Source of the DNA: Cutaneotrichosporon cavernicola | Taxonomy: Eukaryota > Basidiomycota > Tremellomycetes > Trichosporonales > Trichosporonaceae | Direction of reading: 5' to 3' | DNA: 64,000 bases | NCBI RefSeq assembly: GCF_030864355.1 | Contig: NC_083398.1 | Span: 930,001 to 994,000, forward strand | Shown here: in pieces, positions 10,615 to 21,605 of the stretch | How the letters are laid out: each line of letters opens with the position of its first letter | Numbering within the stretch: the first letter of the stretch is position 1 | The notes under the pieces: generated by a model | Seen by the model: only the letters and a program-made list of their open reading frames with translations | Told to the model about the DNA's origin: nothing | Databases searched by the model: none | Position numbers and translations under genes: made by a program

Positions 10615-13600
10615 TGTTGATTTGACAGTAAGGAGGAAAGGAGAGAGAGAAAAGAGAGATAGAAATGATGAGGACGGGAGCTCGCGCGAAGCGCTTGAGG
10701 AAGTTGCGCAGAAGCCACTGAAACGCGATTCGAGCGACTGTTAATCGAGTGTAGTCGAGATGAAATGAGAGACGGTGAGGAAGGTTCGTGTTGATGTTGC
10801 GACTGTCAAGGAGTCGCGCACAACGATGACGCTGGCGAACGCGCGTCCAATAATCACAATACCACGTGGGTAATAGGGAGGATGGTAGAATGACACATCA
10901 TATATTATCATTACGTAACTGCCAGGATGTCACTTGGCAGTCGACCTCAACTGAATCGTGTCTGTGGCGATCGTGGCGATCAACCTTCCTCGATCCTTGC
11001 TCGCTCCTCTTTCATGTCATGATCTGATATGAGCACATCTTTTCCAAAGCACATTACTTGCTATTTTCAGATTTTCACCCACAACAAGGCCCCCCCAATA
11101 TTCCTCCAGAATGTACTTCCGCCTTCGAAGTTAACCGGACCAATGCTCAATACTCGGAAATCCCCCACGACTGCGTCAGCAATCGCCTTCCATAAGCTAC
11201 AAGCCTCTCAAGAACCTGACATCTAGAGAATCACGTTCAGCCTTGTAATTTCGCTTAATCTTCCTTGAAAATCGTGGTCGATCATGCCGTGGTTCAGCCC
11301 ACCTTCCCCGCCCTTGCTCTTGGTCACGCATTTCAGCTTCTGGTCCGGTAACCCCAGTAGGACTACCTGGACACCAACACGAACACAATGAAGTGTTCCA
11401 GACTGATGGCCGGTGGGTATTTTGGGTAGTAGAGGCGGCACCCAGCCTGAGCTGCACCATGGGGTGTGTGTCCAGGGAGAGAAGGTGTGAATCACAGGCG
11501 GTGGCATCTAGAGGCTCTTCACAACGACTGGCCTATATTTCCCGGCCCTTCCCTCTGCCACGAAAAGGTAAGGTCTCCATCGGCTCCGCCGTGCTCTCCT
11601 AGCGACAAACACTACGAGTCTGTCGTCAGAGTAATCTTGACACTACGTCGCAAACTGTTGCCTGCGCATTTTCAAGCGTTTAGGTAGGCCTTTAATGACC
11701 AAAGCCTCTTCTGTGGACAGTTGTTGTGTGAGATAACGTTCTTTGTGGCGCGGCGACCTGTCAAACAAATGGTGATCGTCAAGTTTTATCACCCAGAGTT
11801 GGTCGGCCGGGTCGGGTACCTCATAGTCAATCATCAACCCAAAAGTCATCTTCTTGCCGCGCCCCGTCATGAACGCCTCCCCTACCTACGGCCTTCCCTC
11901 GTTTCCGCCACCATGAACCCTCTCTTCATGGGCGTCAGTTGCTACGAGTCCATGCTGATGCAGACCTGCTTTGGCCTGCGATCATCAAACTGCCGTTCAA
12001 CAAGGTTAATTGTTGAAACACTTCCCACGGCGAGAAAAACAACACAAATGGGGTAAACGAACTAGGTCACCAAGAGTACTTACCACTCGCACCCAACCAC
12101 CGCCACCCGCCTACCGCCAAGGTTGAGTTGTTGCGAAAAATAGCCCCACCCCTCCACACCACTGTCGCCCCCCCCCCCGGCACCAATGCCCGCACCTTCG
12201 GCAACCTCAGCACCAACGCGCTTACCCTCCATTACCACATCGCGACCGCATCCTCCTCTCTTCTGTCGCCGGGGATCCATTCACATGGGTGGTCCCGACA
12301 CAATGTCTCCCCGTCAAAAGAGGACGAAGCGGCCTACTACGCATTGGCAAGTCAGCAGTCAGTTGACTGGTGAGGGTGTGCTTCTCAGGCTCCCCGAAGT
12401 GATGATGGCGCGTTGACCAGCCTCACCGGGACCAACACTCATGAAGTCACCTCGCTTCTAACTAAGGCAACACTTGCTAATCAGCCCACTTTCCCAAGTT
12501 TCACCTCAAGCCTCTGACCCTTGTGTCTGTTCTCCTCGTTCCCCAGCAGGCTCTTCGTCACTAAATTACTAAACCGGTAGCCTGGCTCCCCTTGTCTAAC
12601 ATAACATTCACAGACGCTCGGATGCTCCTCGTTCGTCTGGTCTACGTAGTCATATCCATCATGCTTCTATCAACCATGCCCTTCCTGCGTCTCGTCTCTT
12701 TGCTGTCATATGTTCAAGTACCACTCTTCTCTGATACACCCGCTTCCGCGTTCTGCGCAGGGCATCACACGCCGCATGAGCGACAGAGGATTTATGCATC
12801 ATCAACCCAGATCCTATTCAGGCAACTCTGGTCCAACCTTTCTGGCCGAGCCCTGTAACGTTTCAGCTCGATTGACGAGAACAAGTCAACAGGTAATGAA
12901 GGCGCTTTTGGAAGATTGAGTGATAAAAGTCAACGACAGTCCATTATGAAGGTAGACCACGAAGGACCTGCCATACTCTGGGAGGGCTAGGCTTAACCTG
13001 GTGCCACGGTATATGTCCCTCTGTTCAACCACGACTGCCAGTGGGGAAAACATGGGAATAAGGTACGATTGTTGCAGCCATATTTCCTACCAGTGCCACT
13101 ATATCGTCGCGTCCCCTATGAAAGTTGGATCTGCAGGCGGCACGAAGATTGCTCTACCATCCATGAGCCTTTTGGCTAGAGTTTAACAATCACCGCGGGC
13201 AGGGCAGGTTAGGTTGCCCTATTTGGAACACATCGATCAAGTAAACAAGGCTTCGGGATTCGTCGTTTGTCATGGATAGCGAATGAGCAAGGCTGCTCAT
13301 GCACCTATCCCCTCAAGGTGGAAACATTCGGGAGCACGACAGGACAGTTTAAACAAATCAAGTCCAAGATTGGCAGACTTTCCACGAGGGTCCCATGTTC
13401 TCATTACCGTCGTCTCAGGGCAATGTGCCGTGTGTGCGTGATATCAGATACGTATGTGCGAAGTATGGGAGTCTGCTACCCTACCAGAATTATAGAAGCT
13501 AAACTGATGAGGGGTAGAGACAGACGCCTTTGTATTCAGAACACATCTTGAGCTCCTGACAACAAACTAGTGATCTTCCTACTTTTTACTTCCATGTTCT

Positions 13601-16146
13601 ACTTGATTAAATTTGGGTTAGGTATCCAATCACCCCTTGACGAGGGAATGCCAGGAAAGACGTCAACGCCAGGGGCAGAGTTATGATCACTTCCTTGATA
13701 TTAGTTATTCATTTCATGCGATCACTGATTAGACTTGCGGATCTGATCAAATGATCCTGGGAAAGCCGCTATGAAGCACACATGAGGTGAGCCTCAAGAG
13801 CATCTTCTACCCGTAACATCTTGCAATTCCATGAAGTAGGAAGTCGAATCTGTTAACAAATTCGACTGCAGCACACGACACTGATACTGAAGCAGTGTCA
13901 ATGAATGCTTCACACTTGCATACCATGGATACGGTGTGTCATCACACATGTGCTGCTCGACGCTGTCATGTGGTTCAATAGAGAATATCGCTCCATAAAT
14001 GAGGAAAGGTCATTGTGTGAGTAGTGGTCGTTGCGCCCGTTCATAACCCTGAAATGGATCATAGATGCTTCGCTCCAATGTATCTCCGATGAGCCAAGGT
14101 CTATGAATGAAATCGGGCAGAAAAGGGAGATCGAAATCCAATTTGGGCGGTGTTGACAGGCGGCTGAGCCGATAAGTAATAATTATTACCGGAACAAGAA
14201 TTTCATGCAGGCAAACTCAATAAATACCTGTTACAGTAATCTTTCTTTTCCGCAAAGTCACTGATGAGCGTATCTACTCAGGCTGACCCCCCACTTATGT
14301 GCAGTCCACTCGTCGACGTGAATTCGTTTCCCACACAGACACTGGTCCATCCACTGTTTGTGATATTCTTGGTGGCATCAATGTAGTCTCCTCCGCCAGC
14401 AACGGATGGCTGCTGTTTAACGACTGTGTGAGTGAGTGGCCCTGCTGCTAAGCAGGCTTCTCCCCAGCGTACGGCCCCTGAGGGCTAAACTCGCACAAAG
14501 TGTATAATATCAGATCCGGAAGACTCGCTATCCAGATAGATACATGTCAGGTTCAAGTTGGAGTGATGCACTCTGGTCCGATACTACCACAGAGGACGTG
14601 AATTTTTCCCATGGATGTTCAAGCACTCAAATATGTTGCGAGACTGGGTGTTAATTGTCACTTCAACGAGCTGTCAAGCTACGGACCAAGCTCACTAGTG
14701 CTGTGCTCCGAATGTAGCAAGTATCACAGGCAGAGAACATATATGTCATAGGCAATGCGTTAGGCTGCTGAACGGGAGACATAACCGCCTCCACACAGCA
14801 ATCAGTGGAGGATTTGATTCGAAACCTGTTGCAAGCAAGACACTGCCCCACAAGTTCTGGAGGATCTCCATCACTGATCGCAGTGTCCGCAGGGTCTTAT
14901 ACTCGGTGTTACAACTATTATGATAATACGGCTGGGTCGAGTGACGGGCTGATAGCAATTATCCATACCCTGCGCATTCACCTAAAATTGCTTTCATACC
15001 GCGTTGATACCAGGACATCATGCAGTCGTACGTAATTTCTGTGGCCGCCCTCGTACTTTGAAAGTGCAACGTGCATACATAGCGATACACTCCCAAATTG
15101 CGCTTGGCTTACTGGCCCCATTGAACAGCAATCAACTCACTGAACTTGATTGCATCCGTTACACTTATAGCAGAGCCGGGTGCAGTCCAGCTGTACGTAC
15201 AGCTGTACTTGTGTTTTATACCGCATCCACACAACCTCAGTTGTGCACAGAACTTGTGTTGTGCCCTTGTGTAGTTAGAGGCTGTTGATAGGGGCGCTCT
15301 GCTACGTACTGTTATCTGAACTGTCTGACACGCTGCCATCTATCAATTTCGCTTCATCATACTCCACCACCATCTAAGGCGATGCTAGTGCTATTGTGGA
15401 CGCTGCTACCAAACCCCAGAAACCGCAATGCCCGGCACTGGAATTAAGTCTTCCTACCGTACGCAACCAGGCTCCTATCTGTTGCCTGAGGCCAATAGAA
15501 CACGTAAGAATGGGCCATAATAGGTCATCTGATCGCTGTTGAAGCCCGTTAGGTATGCCAGCCCCGAATTCTTACATTGTATAGTAGTACCGCTGCGAAG
15601 CTGACAGCTTGTGTGTTTGTGTTTACAGACATCACTGTCACCCAGGGTGGGAGGGAATATCGTAACACCGTCATCAAGCCGAGGTGGAAGCACTCACAAT
15701 TAAGGGTATCCATCCGTTACAGAAGCTGCATGAATCCGTACTTCGTCGCCACGATGTTGTTTCCGTGTACTGGATATCAGTTGAGCTTGGGATGGAAGGA
15801 TAGAAGCTAGAGAGGTCATACCACCGGCATCATGTCATCATCACCTTCATATTTAATTTTTACCCTCCGTGCTTGATGAGGACTTTTACAGGACTTTTAC
15901 AGATCCAGTTAGTAATCCCGCATTCCTCATGACGCTTGCACAGGCATTCCTCGTTCCGTGGGCTCAGCATAGAACGCATTCACGGCACCACATGAAGCCC
16001 AACAATTGTGCTGTTTGGGACTCATGAACCAGTTTCCCGTATGTACCGCGCACGGTGCAAACGTACATACGTAGGTGGCCATAGTAAACAGACATACAAT
16101 GCATGCACTATTGGCAGATGATGCATGTCGCTCCTCTCAACGACGG
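10615..16146. other. 5.5 kb gene desert
   Basis: By far the longest stretch without a recognisable gene in an otherwise dense window. No frame above about 110 codons is present, no domain is recognisable in any frame, and I found no complete tRNA cloverleaf. Base composition looks visibly more AT-rich than the flanking coding DNA. Small features include a C homopolymer near 12168-12178, an 18-bp perfect palindrome at 15188-15205 and a short direct repeat of ACTTTTACAG near 15880-15901. It could be a decayed element, a long non-coding transcript or a regulatory domain; the sequence does not decide between these. Confidence 0.5.
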
Positions 16147-18964
16147 CTACATCTCGATCTTGTCCAGAAGAGTGGCACGTTGAGGACTGTCGGCAAAAAG
16201 CGCACGAACTAACCCACCCAGCTCCTTGGAGTTAAAGTCGACGAGCGACCCGTTGTCATAGAGGTAGGTGATCTCCACGAGCTTTGCGCGCTGGGCATTA
16301 GAATATATCCGATCGATCCCATGCTCACTAGAAGCTCATTGAGGTAACCGAACTTGATCCAGTTTGGCACGAAGGCAGCAACAGTAGACACGTTGGCGTG
16401 GTCGCGCTGGAAGAGATTGCCAAGAGCCTCGACAGAGCTCAGCAGACTTCCGATGCGCAACGACTCCAGCTCCGTGATGTCTTCCAGCGCAAGGACGCTG
16501 CTGAGGATCCCAGTAACAGATGATTCGACCAGCTTGCCCAAGACAGTGTGGTATACTTCGCCATCGACGTATGTCTGGTTTTGTCAGCGCTGTTGGGATT
16601 GAGAGCTCACCGCTAACTGCGTCGCTATGTTCTTGAAAAATGTAACCACCTGCAGAACAGCGTGCTCGACTTGCATGAAAGAGCTAGGGTTTGTCGTGTC
16701 CGCGAACCCTTTAGCGTGATCCAGCAGGCCAGATAGCACAGCGGATTGGCCAGCGACAAATGTCTCCAAGGTGATGACACTTGCGGTCGAGAAGCGACGA
16801 GCGCAGTCGGTGCGGTCCACCCACTCGACGTCAGTCTTGATTGTCTCGAGCTTGGAGCTGAGGTACCTGTAGTCGTTTGACAACTGGATGAGGTGGATGG
16901 GATTGCGTTCGATAGAGGTTGACTGCGCGACAGGGATACTCGCGCGGATTAGGTCCAGTGCTTCAGCCAACTGCTCCGAAAGGCCCCGCGACACGCTGCT
17001 GAACGAGTGGACCGCCGGTCTCAGGTAAGCACAACTCAGAGAGGAGAACGCTCACTGAAGGGACAAGACGTTTATGAGCTCGTCCAGCGTTGAAGCAGCG
17101 AGACCGATGACTGTGTTGGCTGCCATAGAAATCCTGAACGTCTCCGAGAGCACTGGTATCTCGGGGTTGGAAGTGCGGCGACCGGTTGGCACCACGGACT
17201 GAACAGGCGGCGAAGAGTTCTCGGCTGGAGGGGATGGAGAACGGGGAGGAGATGGGGAACCATGCCGCGCTCCTTTCAGGGTGGCTTTCTTGCCCAGTCG
17301 CTTAGCTTCGCGGGGCTTTGCGACCTTGCGAGGCTGGACAGGAGCCGGAGTCGGAGCTGGAGGCGGAGCAACGTCGTCGAAGTCCCACCCGTCATTCCCA
17401 TCGTCGGCGTCCACTTGAGGTGTGACTTCCCGGCTGCTAGATGCTGCCTTCGGATCCTCGTCGAAACCCCAGCCGTCATCCTCTTCGTGTTGGGTGATTG
17501 GTTGCGAAATTGCCTCGGTCTCCGGCGGGATGTGTGGCACAGCGTTGAGTTCCACAGTCTCCGATGCCCACGATGACCAGGTCTCGTACGCCACACGTCG
17601 TGCTTCGCACAGGGAAACGACCCTTCGCTTCTGCAGCCAGACCTGTCCGGCCTCCTCGTTCAAGAACGAGCGAACAACCCCGGCCTTGTTGTCGTCGGCA
17701 CTCATCGACGCCTCCGATTCGGCTGCTTGCAGGGCAAGACGGAGCCATTCCGGCAGGCTGGAGAGCGATGTTGGTAGGCTTGGAATGAGAAGGCGGTTCA
17801 GGACCAAGCTGAAAGCGCTTTGTTGCAGCCTCTCATTCAAAGATCGGCATCCTTGAGGCAGGACGGCCTGGAAGAAATCGAGCACAGTCTTCACGTTCTG
17901 GATTACGCATTCCCGATCTTGAGACGGAACGATCGTAGTTTCCAGTCCGATGCCGTGGTCGTCACGGCTCTCAACTGGCCGCCAGGTGTCGTTTAGAACC
18001 AGGGGCTCGACAAGGCCACGAATGACGCGAGCATGAAGGTCTTGAAGAAGGCCAGGAAGAGCTCTGAGAGTGTCCAGAGCGTCGGAGACTTCGAGGAGTG
18101 TGTAGCTCGGTGCATGGGTCGCAAGTTTGGCGTACGGCGTGGAGCGAGGAGCTGCTGTCAATGCAACCACTGCGCATGGATCTACCTCTGGGTGCTGATA
18201 GGGTCACACTTGACCGTACGTTAGCTGTCGGCAGCCCTCCGTCCGTATTGCTGACAGTCACGGTTTGATTCCAAGCGGTTGAAAGCTGCTCAGTAACCAT
18301 TGTACGCATCACAGTGCACCTCGCCTGAGAGTCAGCATATCCATACGATGGACACTCACCGCCAAAGCCATCTGCACGGCTGCTCCTGCATTTTCCTGAC
18401 GTTGGCCGTCAAGCTCTAGGAGAGCGGCCACAATCGATGGGTCTGCGCTCATCCCAGACCATACGCCATCCTCGAGGCGCACAAGGAGGTCATACCGCTG
18501 CTTGAGGTTCTCCACGGCCGTGGCCGTCGTTCTAGCGAGCGTCTGCGCCTGGTGGGATGATTGGAGAGTAGAGGCCGTCGTTCGGAAAGTCTCGACCTCC
18601 GTGACCCTCTGGGGTAGATGAGTATTGGTCGACAACGGAGCTTACATCTAGAGACGACACGTCAAAGTCATCTGCAAGCGCCTTGACCCCACGCTGTGCT
18701 GAATTGGAGCGTTGATTGAGCTTCGCCTTTTCGTCCAGTTGGTGCGTGATTACCGGGGTATTGCTGACCGCGATGCCGTGCAAGGAAGACTAGAGGACGG
18801 TCAGTCCCGACGTAACCCATCATCTCTGCGCAGCATCCTACCTCGTTCGTTGTGATCGACTGCTTGAGTGTCGATCGGGCTTCATTAATGTCGGCGGCTG
18901 GTGGTCGAGTGGTAATGTGGCGAGCTAGGACTTGGATCGAGGGTTCGACGTCCCTCTCGGCCAT
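16147..18964 (-). CDS. ZW10: ZW10/Dsl1-family vesicle tethering protein
   Basis: Homologue of ZW10 (yeast Dsl1), which tethers COPI vesicles at the ER in the NRZ/Dsl1 complex and in animals also serves at kinetochores. Eight exons on the minus strand (18964-18842, 18789-18646, 18608-18360, 18324-18210, 18169-17056, 16998-16611, 16574-16329, 16290-16147) give 840 aa. The C-terminus is diagnostic: LALEDITELESLR resembles human ITALEDISTEDGDRL, and GGLVRALFADSPQRATLLDKI resembles [21 protein letters not shown]. A central acidic segment contains two Trp motifs, DDGWGFDED and DGWDFDD, like the Dsl1 lasso that binds COPI. The start at 18964 is preferred, with 18997 also possible. The junction between exons 4 and 5 is the least certain. 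It shares a 300-base divergent promoter with CTNNBL1. Confidence 0.85.
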
Positions 18965-19263
18965 GGAGCCCCTCGCGTTTACAGACAACGTCGACATGGA
19001 TACCAGTGACACTGTAGTGGCTGGAAGCCCACGATAAGCGAGAGAGAACCGAGTCTCTGGGAATGTGGTACAATTGAAGGAAGGAAGATGCACATCAACA
19101 CATCCGTGCTGGGTTAACGTCACAGTTCCCCCGCATACCCCACACTGGCGGAACCATTTTTGAACCTCCACCTCCGCCAACAAAGGCAAGGCAGTAACTG
19201 TATGCTCTCGATCTCGATATCATCTCTCGCCAGATTCTTATTACCCCCAAAGCACATTCCGAG

Positions 19264-21553
19264 ATGGACATTGACAAAATGTTCAAGCTCCCGTCCCTTC
19301 CCGTGGGGAAGGGCTCCAAGAGGAAGATGTCAGATCTTCCGTCAGCTGGTGGGCAGTCTGTTTCCGAAATGAGCTCAACTTGCAGATGTTTTGAAGCGAT
19401 TCAAGCCAGACCCGGAAAGTGTGGATTCCTCCTCCCAGTCTGGCGCGCGAGCCGCTAGAGTGGAGGACGATGACGAAGATCGCGGCCATCTTGGAATCTC
19501 GGAAGAACCAGTGGATGATTTTGAAGATGATGATGAGGATGGACGGTTCTTTGGCGGCGGCCTGAATGAAGAGCAATCTGTGCGAGCTTAGAGGACGAAG
19601 CAGAACGCTGACAGCCAGAACATTCTCGACATTTTCGACAAAGCTGGGGATGTTGAAGGCGAAGTACGTTGTGGAGATCACCATCTGCTGACATACAGGC
19701 CTCGGGTCTGACCTTGCCAGCCGTACGTCGACTGGTCGGCCAGTTCGAGCGGATTGTAGCCAAGAATGCCGAACAACGCGGAAAGTATCCCGATGATCCT
19801 ACCAAGTGGGTTCTGCTGTCTTCCAGTTAAGAGGAGCCGTGTTGACAGAGCAGGTTCATCGACTCGGAGGCGGACTTGGACGCGATGCTCAAGCAGTTCC
19901 TGCCATTGACACAGAACCCAGCTCTGTACTACCCGGAGCTAATCAGCTCGGGTGTCCTGAATCTATTCGCCAACCTTCTTAGTCATGAGAACACGGATAT
20001 CGCCATCGACGTGGTGGAGGTTCTTCAAGAGTTGACAGACGAGGACATTGGTGAGGAGGAGGACGAGTTGGATGAGGATGACGTCGACGGTGCTGCGGCA
20101 ACAAGGCTTGCCTTAGCGCAGATCGTGGACGAGCTGGTGAGTATCAGGGCGCCCGGTGACTTTCCTAATGGACCAGCTCAATCACTCAATTTTCGAACTC
20201 TTGGCCTCGAATCTCCTGCGCCTCAACGAGGCGGAGGAAGCAGATCGTCAGGGAGTCTTCCACATACTGGGGATGTTTGAGAACCTGCTCACCTTCATGC
20301 CGCCACTGGCCGACCAGCTGGTGTCCTCCACCAAGGTTCTTCCGTGGCTGTTGGGACGCATCAGCAAGTCACCGTTTGACAGCAACAAGCAGTACGCTTC
20401 GGAGATCCTTTCGATTCTCTTGCAGCGTCGCGCAAACGTTGTCAAAGCGCTGGATCTCAATTTTGTGGAAGCGCTGCTCATGGTCCTTGCTGTGAGAACA
20501 CGTTAACTCATCGGAACTGACGAAACTAGCAATACCGCAAGACGGAACCTAAGGACGGCGAGGAGCAAGAGTTCATGGAGAACATTGTTGATTGTCTGTG
20601 CTCTTTGGTATCCACCTCGAAAGGACGCGAGCTGTTCTTTGAGGCAGAAGGCGTCGAGTTGCTGCTCCTCATCTTGAAGTGGGCTCAGCTGTCCTGAACC
20701 GAGCTGACTCCCACAGGAAGAAGCAACTATCCAGTCTTCGGGCTTTGAAGGTACTCGACTATGCTCTCCAGAGCGAGGCAGGCTCCAACAGCTGTGAGCG
20801 CTTCGTAGAAATGCTCGGCCTTAAGACCCTGTTCTCGCTCTTCATGGGCAAGGTGAGGCTCTTGGTCACTTCTGTGTGCTGATCGTGCCAAGGCAGACAA
20901 GAAGAAGCGACAGGCATCACCCAACTTCGAAGACGACGAGCGCATCCTACGCATCGTCGCCACATTGTTCTCCAACCTACCGTCAGACTCTTCCCCGAGG
21001 CTGCGACTGGTGGCCAAGTTTGTCGAGGCCAACTATGAGAAGGTTGACCGCCTGTTGGAGCTGCGTGAGCTGGCGCAGACGAAGCTGCGTATTGTTGAGC
21101 GGCAGATCGCCTCCTCCAGAGCCGTAAGTTGTGGGAACGGGGTCCCGTTGACGATCAGGAGATTTCTAGGCTTGGGGCCGAGATCGATGACGAGCAGAAT
21201 CAAGAATGGTATCTGATGCGTCTCGACTCCGGCCTGTTTGCGCTTCAGACTGCTGATGTCATCTTGGGTTGGGTTTGTATGGAGGATGACGGGGTGAGTC
21301 CAACATTTGTCAGATTCCGCACACAAGCTGACTTCAAGATTAAAGCACATGTCGACTCACTCATGGCGCGCAAGAGCCTGTCAATGGATGATGTCGTGAA
21401 GGTTCTCAAGGGTAAGTGTATTGTCCAACGTGAAGCCGACAGCCAGAACGTGCAAGCTACCTCGACGTCGACGAGGAGGATATTGACTCCGACGTCCTCC
21501 AGCAGCAGCTGGTTCTGGATGGTTTAATCAACTTCCTCGGTGGAAGCCCGTAA
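19264..21553 (+). CDS. CTNNBL1: Beta-catenin-like protein 1 (spliceosome-associated)
   Basis: Armadillo-type nuclear protein associated with the PRP19/CDC5L spliceosomal complex. Twelve exons (19264-19348, 19386-19579, 19619-19663, 19699-19805, 19854-20136, 20177-20491, 20530-20678, 20717-20852, 20893-21123, 21159-21293, 21339-21411, 21447-21553) give 619 aa; every junction restores frame. Alignable blocks run through the whole protein: DDPTKFIDSEADLD (human DNPEKFMESELDLN), HENTDIAIDVVEVLQELTDED, KSPFDSNKQYASEILSILLQ, LRALKVLDYAL, GLKTLFSLFM, EKVDRLLEL and EWYLMRLDSGLFALQ. The N-terminal 100 residues are basic then strongly acidic. The last two exons, ending ...LDGLINFLGGSP, match the human C-terminal LLENF region loosely. 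An intron-rich gene for a splicing factor is in keeping with this genome. Confidence 0.92.
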
Positions 21554-21605
21554 GCAGCAGTGGAGTAATACATAATAGACATAGTACATGTATAGAATGA
21601 GCATG

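Noticed and set aside
14805..14835. Possible tRNA T-loop (TTCGAA) in the gene desert
   Set aside because: The flanking bases do not form T, D, anticodon or acceptor stems.
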